Shown here: positions 17,759-25,390 of the stretch, piece after piece | How the letters are laid out: the number at the start of each line of letters is the position of its first letter | Position numbering within the stretch: position 1 is the stretch's first letter | NCBI GenBank assembly: GCA_965222505.1 | Contig: OZ244956.1 | Coordinates: 682,001-746,000 of the forward strand | DNA from: G965222505 sp965222505 | Lineage (GTDB): Bacteria; Bacteroidota; Rhodothermia; Rhodothermales; DATKEJ01 | DNA length: 64,000 nt | Direction of reading: 5' to 3' | Translations under genes and position numbers: made by a program | The notes under the pieces: model-generated | Told to the model about the DNA's origin: nothing | Database searches by the model: none | What the model saw: only the letters and a program-made list of their open reading frames with translations

Positions 17759-17811
17759 ACCCGAATATAGAGAATAAACAATAACTATTGCTCAATTACT
17801 TATTTTCTTTG

Positions 17812-19455
17812 TTAGTACACTACAACGGTTTGTGTTTTCCTGAACCGGTCTCCGGCTGCCTCAATCACATATACACCGGGAGGCAGGCCGGTCACGTCAA
17901 GGTCAAAGCGATGCGTGGTACCCGCGCTGAGGTGTCCATCCTGAAGCACCTGGAGCGGTCGGCCGAGGAGGTCATAGAGCGCAACGCGAACAGGCTGCGG
18001 CCAGGCCGGTGATACGTTTAGGGTTGCGCGGCCTTGGACGGGATGTGGATAGGGACCATCCAGTAGCTTGTGTGGTACCGGCACCTCGGAAGTAGCCTGC
18101 ACCCCTACCTTCGACAAGTGCAGCACGAACAGGAATGCGGCTCGGGATTTCTTGCTCTTCGCGCGAAAGACCGCGAATTCCTCCGTCGCCCCTATCGCGT
18201 GTAAAGCCACGTTATCCAGATCGAAGAGGCGTTCCATGTGGTACCCGTCCGTACGCCAGAGCCCCGGCCCCACATCCTCCTCCGCTGTGCCCATGAAGTA
18301 AAGCCATGCCCCTGCTGGACCTACCATGTGCGGCCCATATTCATCCGTCTCCGCGAATACGCGTTCCGGGCCTGAGGGACCCACCCGCCAGATGCCCCGT
18401 CGCTCACGCTCAGGGCTCTCCACAGCATAGTATAGCCATTCATCAAACAGCGTGTAGAACTCCTGGTTGTTTGCGGCTACCAATTCGGTGGTTTGGCCGT
18501 TGGTGCGCCAAAGCTCGAACCCGGGTCCCCAGGCCCGGAAATACATCCACTCCCCGAAGATGCCCAGTCGCTGAGGACGGGCATTGCCGTAGCTGCAGCC
18601 GGATCTGCATCCCCCGGGATTGATGTCTTCCACTAATTCAACAACTTCTCCATCCGTCCGCCACAACTCCCGGCCGTATGCCCGGCTGAACGCGCTGAAG
18701 TACAACCAGCCCTGGAGTTCGGCCAGAAACAACGGACTCGAACGCGGGCTCCCACAGTCTCCCGTGCAGGTATCATCCGCAATGTTCATTACCAATTCGG
18801 CTGTTTCCCCGTCCGTACGCCACAATTCGTAGTCGTGTACCCCACCATTTCCCGAAAAGTAGATCCAGTCCTTATAGACCATCGCCTGGGTGCTTGCGCC
18901 ATGCCCTGGCCCGGGATTGACGTCCACCACCATCTCGACCGTTTCGCCATCCGTGCGCCAGAGTTCGAAGCCGTGGACCCCATCGCTCGCCCCAAAGTAG
19001 AGTTGGTCTTTATACACAATGAGCGGTACTGGCCCCCCGGTAAGGGTATCGGGATTGATATCGGCGAAGAAGGAATACGTCTCCCCGTTCGTTCGCCAAA
19101 GTGAGGGACCGTGGTCACCATCCCAGGCACTGTAATAGCGCCAATCCCCAAACTGCACGGTATTAAGATTGGCAAAATCGTAGCCGTTTCTGGCACCAGG
19201 ATTCAGGTCGTGCACAAATTCAGGGGGTCCGCCGTTGGTGCGCCACAATTCCAACCCGTACTGTTCGTCTTCTGCTACAAAGTAGATCCACTTGGCGTGG
19301 GTGAGGAAGGGCGTGGTGTACCGCATGGTTGAGCCAGGATAGAGCTCGTAGAGGCTGTATTGGCCGTGTACGGTGCGCGGTACGCACGTGGCGACCAATC
19401 CCCCGATGCCGATCAACAGAATGATGTAGCTTTTGAAGTGCCCGAGTGCGCGCAT
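17812..19455 (-). CDS. Secreted ELWxxDG-repeat protein with T9SS sorting domain
   Basis: 547 residues. The N-terminal hydrophobic segment (IILLIGIGGLVATCVPRTVHGQ) is a signal peptide. At least seven ELWRTDG/ELWRTNG repeats follow (GLELWRTNG, GFELWRTDG, DYELWRTDG, GRELWRTDG), each with a preceding YFxAxDxxHG strand. These form a bacterial propeller-like repeat domain. The C-terminal about 85 residues (PHPVQGRATLNVS, VRVALYDLLGRPLQVL, LPPGVYVIEAAG) are a T9SS type A domain. Expected location is the cell surface. No function can be assigned. The IS630 right end lies 14 bp beyond its stop codon. Confidence 0.85.
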   Translation of the reverse strand: MRALGHFKSYIILLIGIGGLVATCVPRTVHGQYSLYELYPGSTMRYTTPFLTHAKWIYFVAEDEQYGLELWRTNGGPPEFVHDLNPGARNGYDFANLNTVQFGDWRYYSAWDGDHGPSLWRTNGETYSFFADINPDTLTGGPVPLIVYKDQLYFGASDGVHGFELWRTDGETVEMVVDVNPGPGHGASTQAMVYKDWIYFSGNGGVHDYELWRTDGETAELVMNIADDTCTGDCGSPRSSPLFLAELQGWLYFSAFSRAYGRELWRTDGEVVELVEDINPGGCRSGCSYGNARPQRLGIFGEWMYFRAWGPGFELWRTNGQTTELVAANNQEFYTLFDEWLYYAVESPERERRGIWRVGPSGPERVFAETDEYGPHMVGPAGAWLYFMGTAEEDVGPGLWRTDGYHMERLFDLDNVALHAIGATEEFAVFRAKSKKSRAAFLFVLHLSKVGVQATSEVPVPHKLLDGPYPHPVQGRATLNVSPAWPQPVRVALYDLLGRPLQVLQDGHLSAGTTHRFDLDVTGLPPGVYVIEAAGDRFRKTQTVVVY

Positions 19456-19550
19456 GACGTGCTTTCAGTTTAAGTGCACTTCTATAGGACAACATTTCAG
19501 GGTGTTGTAACCCTTTTTTTCCGCGCTCATTTACCTTCTTCCCATTATTT

Positions 19551-19955
19551 TCACGGCCGGCAACGGGCCTCGGGCACTTGCGTGGACCGTCCGTTTGACG
19601 GCAACCAGATTTTCAAGAAGTCCGAGGACGTGAAATTGCCATCCAGATCAAAATCGGCTGCGTGATAGCTGGGAGGTGTGCCATTCCTCGGGAGCCAGTG
19701 CCGCAGGTAATCGAAGGCCGTTGATGCGCAGTCTGCATTCCCATCTCCTCCCGGTACACCATAGATACCGGGCGCGATCTCGATTAATGCCGCAGGACCA
19801 TAGGCGGAATGGGGGCTCATTGTGAAATCATGGACAGCCGGTGGGTCGTCATGCGCCCATTGTTGCGAAAGTTGAATCGGCAGCGCGGTCATGATGGGCA
19901 AGTGGTTTCGGTGGTAGAAAACCACATAATATGCACCCTCGTTCAGGAATACTCC
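19551..19955 (-). pseudogene. 3' fragment of a secreted protein with dockerin-like tail
   Basis: The frame is open from 19955 and has no plausible start codon. It reads GVFLNEGAYYVVFYHRNHLPIM, then AYGPAALIEIAPGIYGVPGGDGNADCASTAFDYL and FDLDGNFTSSDFLKIWLPSNG. Two Asp-rich DGN...F(D/L) loops resemble dockerin/EF-hand calcium motifs. My recollection is that this kind of tail, preceded by a YYVVxxHRNHL segment, closes large exported proteins in Rhodothermales, but that is unverified. Its upstream part is missing. It abuts, out of frame, the truncated propeller gene at 19943-20566, so a deletion probably fused two genes. Confidence 0.6.
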
Positions 19956-20566
19956 TCACCGCTGATTTCCCATCGACTCACCCAGTGTAACATCTGTGTG
20001 AAAGGATCGAAGACCAGACTTGAGATGTTGTACTCTCTGGAGTCGACCGTGTCCACCACACTCCCGGCATAATCAGATCGTTTGATATAGGCTGCTCTCG
20101 CACTGTAATTATATTCGGACCAGTACATCTGCCCCCTGAGCGGATCCAGCGTAAACCCCTGCACATCACCCAGACCGTTCATCAGCACCTCTTCGTTTGT
20201 ACCATCCAGATCGGCTCGGTGAATCGAGCCCGCCCTGTTGACCCAGAATAGCTTTTCTTGTACCGGATCGATGGCCAATTCTCCAGCGTATCCCAGAGAT
20301 GTCTGCAAGTCTTCAACACCTGTCCCATCAAGGTTGGCCCACCGGATCGTGGGCGGGGCCTCTCTACCCCAGTAGATTTTGCCGTTGGCATGGTCTATCG
20401 CCAGGCTGAAGGGCCGGTTTAAGCCAGAGATCAGGGTAGTCACATTCGTTCCGTCGAGGTTCGCCCGTTTGATCGTCCCCTGGGTATTGTCACTCCAATA
20501 CATATAGGGTTGAGCCACAACAAACGTGGTACTCAACACCAGACTAAGCGTGAGCAAGGCTTTCAT
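19943..20566 (-). pseudogene. Truncated LDL-receptor-type propeller protein
   Basis: The ATG at 20566 gives a clear signal peptide (MKALLTLSLVLSTTFVVAQ); the longer reading to 20590 would need a TTG. Four or five YWSD/YWGR propeller repeats follow (GTIKRANLDGTNVTTLISGL, HANGKIYWGRE, EKLFWVNRAGSIHRADLDGTNE, GQMYWSEYNYS). The frame ends abruptly at MLHWVSRWEISGEEYS. It lacks the rest of the propeller and the T9SS tail seen in its 669-residue relative at 10696-12705. The downstream frame belongs to another gene (19551-19955). It could be expressed as a 207-residue exported fragment, but is best read as a remnant. Confidence 0.65.
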
Positions 20567-20769
20567 GAGGGATTCAGGTTGGTGCTTCAAAAACCACTAT
20601 TTGGCAACGCCCACAAAGCTATCCCAGACTGCATTCCTTTTGTATAGGCACTTTGCAACAAATCCTGTAGGGAAATCCTGTACATGGCGTGTTATTCCCT
20701 TCTCTACCTCCGCTTTTGCGGTGAGCAGACGTGTGCAGTATCTTTTGGCCCCAGTCCGCCTGCTCCCCG

Positions 20770-21837
20770 ATGAACGAACCGAATAATCCCTTGGCCGACC
20801 CAGATCAGAAGCCTCCCCCCGCAAAGCGCGTCACCCTGCGCGATGTAGCCGAAGACGCAGGGGTATCCCGTGCGACGGCTTCCCTCGTTTTGCGCAACAG
20901 CCCCCTGGTGGCCGATGCCACACGGGACCGCGTCCGGCTGTCGATGCAAAAACTCGGCTATGTGTACAACCGGGCTGCGGCCAACTTGCGTGCCCAGTAC
21001 TCCCGCACCATCGGCCTCGCCGTCACGGACATCACCAATCCCTTCTTTGCCGAACTCGCCGTAAACATCGAAAACGGTCTGGATGCTGCCGATTACGCCG
21101 TGCTGCTCACCAACACCTCCGATCAACAGGACAAACAGGGCCGTTTGCTCGAAGCGCTTCATGGCTATCAGATTGATGGCCTCTTGCTCTGCCCGGCACA
21201 GGGCACGACCCATCAAACCATCGAACAACTCCAAAACTGGCACCTCCCCGTTGTCCTGGTCACCCGGTCTATCCCGAACAGTGACGCAGACTATGTAGGT
21301 GCCGATAACGTGGCAGGTGCTGAAATGGCCGTGGCCCACCTGATCGCCAAAGGCCATCAACGCATCACATTCATCGGTGGACCCCAAATCTCATCTGCCC
21401 GGCAAGAACGCCTCAAAGGCTATCGCAATGCCCTGACAGAGGCGAACCTGCATTTTGATGAACGGTTGTCGATCACAACCTCCGTGACCCGAGAAGGTGG
21501 ATTTCAGGCCATTCAAAAACTCTTATCCGATCCAACCCCACCCACCGCCGCCCTGTGCTACAACGACGTTGTGGCCTTCGGGGCCATGCTTGGGTTGCAG
21601 GCCCTGCACAAAACCCCCGGCAAAGACGTGGCGATCATCGGCTTCGATGACATCGCCGATGCCGCCCTCGTCCGCCCGGCCCTGACCACCGTCTCCATTC
21701 CCCCACAACAGATCGCCGATGCCGCCGTGGACCTGCTCCTCCAACGCATCGCCGATCCCAATCGTCCCACCCAACACCTCACCCTTTCCCCAACCCTGAT
21801 CATTCGAGATTCGTGCGGGGCCTCACATAGCACGTGA
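20770..21837 (+). CDS. LacI-family transcriptional regulator
   Basis: The start is taken as ATG 20770 (MNEPNNPLADPD). An earlier in-frame codon at 20731 would add a Cys/Pro-rich leader with no homology to the family. 355 residues. The N-terminal LacI helix-turn-helix is RVTLRDVAEDAGVSRATASL, with the hinge helix GYVYNRAAANLR that inserts into the minor groove. A periplasmic-binding-protein-like effector domain follows (SRTIGLAVTDITNPFFAEL; VAIIGFDDIADAALVRPALTTV). It is transcribed towards the catabolic operon at 21965-31775. Two 18-bp palindromes lie between them and are its likely operators. The effector is presumably the operon's substrate or an intermediate. Confidence 0.92.
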   Translation: MNEPNNPLADPDQKPPPAKRVTLRDVAEDAGVSRATASLVLRNSPLVADATRDRVRLSMQKLGYVYNRAAANLRAQYSRTIGLAVTDITNPFFAELAVNIENGLDAADYAVLLTNTSDQQDKQGRLLEALHGYQIDGLLLCPAQGTTHQTIEQLQNWHLPVVLVTRSIPNSDADYVGADNVAGAEMAVAHLIAKGHQRITFIGGPQISSARQERLKGYRNALTEANLHFDERLSITTSVTREGGFQAIQKLLSDPTPPTAALCYNDVVAFGAMLGLQALHKTPGKDVAIIGFDDIADAALVRPALTTVSIPPQQIADAAVDLLLQRIADPNRPTQHLTLSPTLIIRDSCGASHST

Positions 21838-21852
21838 TGCCTGGAAACCATG

Positions 21853-21875
21853 AATTGCTCAAGCAATTTGTTTTC
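21853..21875 (+). terminator. Probable Rho-independent terminator of the lacI-type gene
   Basis: AATTGCT-CA-AGCAATT forms a 7-bp inverted repeat followed by a T-rich tail (TTGTTTTC). The stem is AT-rich and therefore weak. It lies 15 bp after the regulator stop. Confidence 0.45.
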
Positions 21876-21884
21876 AAAAACTTG

Positions 21885-21902
21885 AATTAGACCGGTCTAA
21901 TT
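21885..21902. promoter_or_regulatory. Predicted LacI-type operator 1
   Basis: AATTAGACCGGTCTAATT is a perfect 18-bp palindrome with the central CG typical of LacI-family operators. It shares the core TTAGAYCGRTCTAA with operator 2, whose centre is 36 bp downstream. Confidence 0.75.
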
Positions 21903-21920
21903 AGTATCGTATAGCCATTA

Positions 21921-21938
21921 ATTTAGATCGATCTAAAT
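21921..21938. promoter_or_regulatory. Predicted LacI-type operator 2
   Basis: ATTTAGATCGATCTAAAT is a second perfect 18-bp palindrome with the same TTAGA..TCTAA arms. It ends 14-26 bp before the first gene of the operon, where a bound repressor would block initiation. Confidence 0.75.
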
Positions 21939-21964
21939 ATCTATTCATCTCAATGCTTTTACGA

Positions 21965-22981
21965 ATGGATACGCGCACACTTGGGTGGGGTCTAATTGGG
22001 GCCAGCACCATTGCTGGTGAGTACATGATTCCGGCCATCAATGCCCAACCGGAGAGTCAAGTCGTGGCCGTCATGAGTCGGTCGGCGGAACGGGGCCAGG
22101 CTTATGCCGAGGCCAACGGCATCCCCGCCGCCTCTATCAGCGTTGATACGCTTCTGGCTGATCCTACCGTGGATGTGGTCTACATCAGCACCACCAACGA
22201 ACGGCACAAGGCCGAGACCCTGGCCGCAGCTGCCGCAGGCAAGCATGTATTGTGTGAGAAACCCCTTGCCTTGACCCTGGCTGATGCCCGTGAGATGGTG
22301 GATGCCTGCCGGTCGGCTGGGGTGGTCATGGGGACCAACCACCATCTGCGCAATGCCGTAACCCACCGCACCATGCGCAGACTGATCAAGGAAGGCGCCA
22401 TCGGGAAACCCCTCGCAGCACGCGTCTTTCATGCGGTTTATCTCCCTCCTCATCTCCAGACGTGGCGCATCAAGGACCCGAAAACCGGCGCCGGGGTTAT
22501 CCTCGACATTACCGTGCATGACACAGACACCCTCCGGTTCATTCTCGATGACGAAGTAGAAGAAGTAACGGCCCTGTCTGCCCAACAGGGTATGGCCGAA
22601 GGCGGGCTGGAAGATGCCGTGATGGGGGTGATGCGCTTTCGGCAAGGGGTTATGGCCCAATTCCACGATGCCTTTACCATCAAACACGCAGGCACCGGTC
22701 TGCAAGTGCATGGCACCGAAGGATCACTCCTGGCCGAAGATGTGATGAAGCAACAACCCATCGGCCGAATCATCCTGCGTCGGGATGGAAAAGACGAATC
22801 CATTGCCCTCCCCCCCCCCGAAGACCTGTATACCCACGCCGTTCGGCTGTTTAACCAGGCCGTCAAGGGAAACGGCCACCCCTCGGCAACCGGGGAAGAC
22901 GGCGTTCGGTCGCTGGCCGTCGGGTTGGCCGTCGTTGAATCCGCCGCCACCGGCCGACGCGTTCACGTTCGGTATGAATAA
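21965..22981 (+). CDS. Gfo/Idh/MocA-family oxidoreductase
   Basis: The start may be ATG 21965 (MDTRTLGWGLIGAS) or ATG 21953, four codons earlier; neither has a convincing Shine-Dalgarno. About 338 residues. The N-terminal Rossmann fold binds NAD(P): GLIGASTIAGEYMIPAI, AEANGIPAASISVDTLLADPTVDVVYISTTNERH, then the EKPLALTLADAREMVDACR motif with the catalytic-site Lys. The C-terminal alpha/beta domain carries DITVHDTDTLRFIL, with the His usually involved in hydride transfer. Family members oxidise or reduce sugars, inositols and related polyols. It is first in the operon controlled by the LacI-type regulator, with 8 bp to the next gene. Confidence 0.9.
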   Translation: MDTRTLGWGLIGASTIAGEYMIPAINAQPESQVVAVMSRSAERGQAYAEANGIPAASISVDTLLADPTVDVVYISTTNERHKAETLAAAAAGKHVLCEKPLALTLADAREMVDACRSAGVVMGTNHHLRNAVTHRTMRRLIKEGAIGKPLAARVFHAVYLPPHLQTWRIKDPKTGAGVILDITVHDTDTLRFILDDEVEEVTALSAQQGMAEGGLEDAVMGVMRFRQGVMAQFHDAFTIKHAGTGLQVHGTEGSLLAEDVMKQQPIGRIILRRDGKDESIALPPPEDLYTHAVRLFNQAVKGNGHPSATGEDGVRSLAVGLAVVESAATGRRVHVRYE

Positions 22982-22989
22982 GTAATGTC

Positions 22990-24576
22990 ATGAAAAAGGA
23001 CAAAGTCATAACACTTGAAGCCGCCGCCCAACTGATTCCCGACGGCGCGGTGGTTTCGGTGAGTTCCTCAAGCGGCTTGGGGTGCCCGGATGCCCTCTTG
23101 AAAGCCATCGGGGCACGGTTTAGCGCAAGTGGAAACCCACGCCAACTTACGACCATCCACCCGATTGCCGCTGGTGACATGTACGGCATAGACGGTATTG
23201 ACCACCTCGCCATACCAGGACTCTTGAAACGGGTCATTGCGGGCTCCCTGCCCAGCGGCCCCTCTTCCATGCCCTCCCCCAAAATCTGGAACCTCATTTA
23301 CAATAACCAGATCGAGGCCTACAACTTACCGAGTGGTATCCTCTTCCATATGCACCGGGAAGCTGCCGCCAAACGACCAGGTATACTGACGAAAGTCGGG
23401 TTGCACACCTTTGTCGATCCACGTCTGCTGGGTGGCCGGATGAACGATTGCACACAGGAAGATATCATTTCGGTTCAGCAGTTTGATGGCGAAGAATGGC
23501 TGTACTTTCGGTCCATCCCCATCGACGTGGCCCTGATCCGTGCCACCACGGCGGATGAAGCGGGTAACCTTTCGATGGAACACGAAGGTGCCTACCTCGG
23601 GGCCTATGATCAGGCCCTGGCCGCCCATAACAATGGAGGCATCGTGATCGCTCAGGTCAAGCGGGTTGTGGCAGCGGGTTCCTTGCCGCCACAGACTATA
23701 CGGGTGCCCGGTGTTTTGGTCGATCACGTCGTCACGGCCCCCACACAAATGCAAACCACCCAGACCCCTTACGATCCGGCAATCAGCGGGGCCATTCGGG
23801 TCCCGGAATCGGCCTTTGCCCTGGCTGATTGGGGGCCTGACAAAGCCATTGCCCGGCGGGCCGCGATGGCCCTCCGGCAAGGTGAATCTGTCAACCTCGG
23901 GTTTGGCATCTCGGCGCTGGTCCCCCGCATCTTGTTGGAAGAAGGACAGTCGGATGCGGTCACCTGGGTCATTGAGCAAGGGGCTGTAGGGGGTGTTCCG
24001 CTTCTGAATTTTCAGTTTGGCTGTGCTGCCAATGCACAGGCTATTGTGGCCTCGCCCGACCAGTTCTCCTATTTCCAGGGGGGCGGTTTTGACCGAAGTA
24101 TGCTTTCCTTTTTGGAAGTGGATGCCCACGGGAATGTGAACGTCTCCCGGCTCTCTGCCCGACCCCACATCACGGCTGGAGTAGGTGGATTCATCGACAT
24201 CACCGCCCACGCCAAACACATCGTTTTCAGCGGCTACTTCACAACTGGTGGCCTCCGGCTTGCCCTGGAAGAGGGCAAAGTTAAGATCCTGAAGGAAGGC
24301 AAGGTCAAGAAATTTGTACCCCAGGTCGAACACGTGACCTTCAGTGGACGGCGCGCACAGAAACAAGGCCAACACGTGACCTATGTGACCGAACGCTGCG
24401 TGCTTCGCCTGGAGCCGCAGGGCCTGACCATCATCGAAATCGCCCCCGGCATCGACCTGGAACGGGACATCCTGAACCAGACCAAATTAACCCTCCACAT
24501 CAGTCCTGAGCTACGGGAGATGGATACTTTCCTGTTCCATCCAGCGCCCATGGGCATGACCGTGCAAGAGGCGTAA
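22990..24576 (+). CDS. Acyl-CoA:acetate-type CoA-transferase (family I, fused subunits)
   Basis: 528 residues, matching single-chain family I CoA-transferases of the propionate CoA-transferase/YdiF type. The N-terminal half has ITLEAAAQLIPDGAVVSVSSSSGLG and the oxyanion-type segment. The C-terminal half has GESVNLGFGISALVPRIL and the catalytic Glu in VIEQGAVGGVPL, near residue 329, that forms the glutamyl-CoA thioester. These enzymes move CoA from acetyl- or succinyl-CoA to a short carboxylic acid. Its place between an alcohol/aldehyde oxidation set and an enoyl-CoA hydratase suggests it activates the acid produced by the operon's dehydrogenases. The stop TAA overlaps the next ATG by one base (TAATG). 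Confidence 0.9.
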   Translation: MKKDKVITLEAAAQLIPDGAVVSVSSSSGLGCPDALLKAIGARFSASGNPRQLTTIHPIAAGDMYGIDGIDHLAIPGLLKRVIAGSLPSGPSSMPSPKIWNLIYNNQIEAYNLPSGILFHMHREAAAKRPGILTKVGLHTFVDPRLLGGRMNDCTQEDIISVQQFDGEEWLYFRSIPIDVALIRATTADEAGNLSMEHEGAYLGAYDQALAAHNNGGIVIAQVKRVVAAGSLPPQTIRVPGVLVDHVVTAPTQMQTTQTPYDPAISGAIRVPESAFALADWGPDKAIARRAAMALRQGESVNLGFGISALVPRILLEEGQSDAVTWVIEQGAVGGVPLLNFQFGCAANAQAIVASPDQFSYFQGGGFDRSMLSFLEVDAHGNVNVSRLSARPHITAGVGGFIDITAHAKHIVFSGYFTTGGLRLALEEGKVKILKEGKVKKFVPQVEHVTFSGRRAQKQGQHVTYVTERCVLRLEPQGLTIIEIAPGIDLERDILNQTKLTLHISPELREMDTFLFHPAPMGMTVQEA

Positions 24577-25355
24577 TGAAATATCAAAAAATACAGCTTG
24601 AGTGCGAAGGACCCATCGCCATACTAACCCTCAACCGGCCCGAAAAACTCAATGCCCTGAATCCTGAAATGCTGCTTGAACTTGAGCAGGCCGTTTCAGA
24701 ACTTGAACGAGATACGGATGTGCGGGCCGTCTTGCTCACGGGTGCTGGAGACCGGGCCTTCTGTGTCGGGGCCGACATCAACGCCTGGGCCGCACTGGAG
24801 CCGCTGGATATGTGGCGGCAGTGGATTCATCTGGGGCACCGGGTCTTCAACCGATTGGCCGCTTTGCGCCAACCCGTCCTGGCCGTATTAAACGGCTACA
24901 CCTTTGGCGGTGGTCTGGAATTGGCCCTTGCCGCCGATATTCGCTTCGCCGCAGGAACCGCCTCGTTGGCCCTGCCCGAAGTCAAAATTGCCACCACACC
25001 CGGCTGGGGCGGTACCCTTCGTCTCCCTGCCCTGATCGGCCCGGCCCGTGCCAAACAGATGATTTTTTCCGGTGCCCGCATTGATGCTAAAAAAGCGGAA
25101 CGCTGGGGTCTGGTCAACGAGGTGTTCCCCCAAGACACCCTTCTGCAAGAAGCCCTGACCTATGCGCACGAGATCGCCCAGAATGCCCCGATATCCGTGC
25201 AAGTTGCCAAACAACTGGTCGACGAAAATCAGCGTTCGGCCTCTGGTGCAGCAGTTGAAGCCCTCGCGGGTGCCCTGACCGCCACCACCCAGGATGGTCA
25301 GGAAGGCGTGGCGGCCTTCAATGAACGACGTGCGGCAAGGTTTACCGGAAAATAA
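24576..25355 (+). CDS. Enoyl-CoA hydratase/isomerase family protein
   Basis: 259 residues of the crotonase fold. Oxyanion-hole segments are present (LLTGAGDRAFCVGADINAW and LNGYTFGGGLELALAADIRFA). The two acidic positions used by hydratases also look intact: Glu in GGGLELAL and Glu in ALPEVKIATTPGWGGT. The C-terminal helix (EGVAAFNERRAARFTGK) is normal. It would add water to, or isomerise, a 2-enoyl-CoA made by the upstream CoA-transferase. Translation is likely coupled to that gene through the TAATG overlap. The exact acyl chain cannot be predicted. Confidence 0.9.
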   Translation: MKYQKIQLECEGPIAILTLNRPEKLNALNPEMLLELEQAVSELERDTDVRAVLLTGAGDRAFCVGADINAWAALEPLDMWRQWIHLGHRVFNRLAALRQPVLAVLNGYTFGGGLELALAADIRFAAGTASLALPEVKIATTPGWGGTLRLPALIGPARAKQMIFSGARIDAKKAERWGLVNEVFPQDTLLQEALTYAHEIAQNAPISVQVAKQLVDENQRSASGAAVEALAGALTATTQDGQEGVAAFNERRAARFTGK

Positions 25356-25390
25356 GACCAGCATCACTTTAACAATCAAGAGGTTAGACC

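Larger units (their letters stand above)
14042..17796 (-). mobile_element. IS630-family element interrupted by an IS21-family insertion
   Basis: The outer element is bounded by TA dinucleotides at 14040-14041 and 17797-17798, the expected target duplication for IS630. Imperfect inverted ends match at 13 of 17 positions (TTAAGCAAAATTAATTG on the left; TTGAGCAATAGTTATTG as the reverse complement of the right). Removing the inner IS21 element and one copy of its target duplication leaves about 1.05 kb, a normal IS630 size, with one transposase gene on the minus strand. The element lies between two T9SS-cargo genes, 14 bp past the stop of the ELWxxDG gene and 20 bp upstream of the FG-GAP gene. 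Confidence 0.85.
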
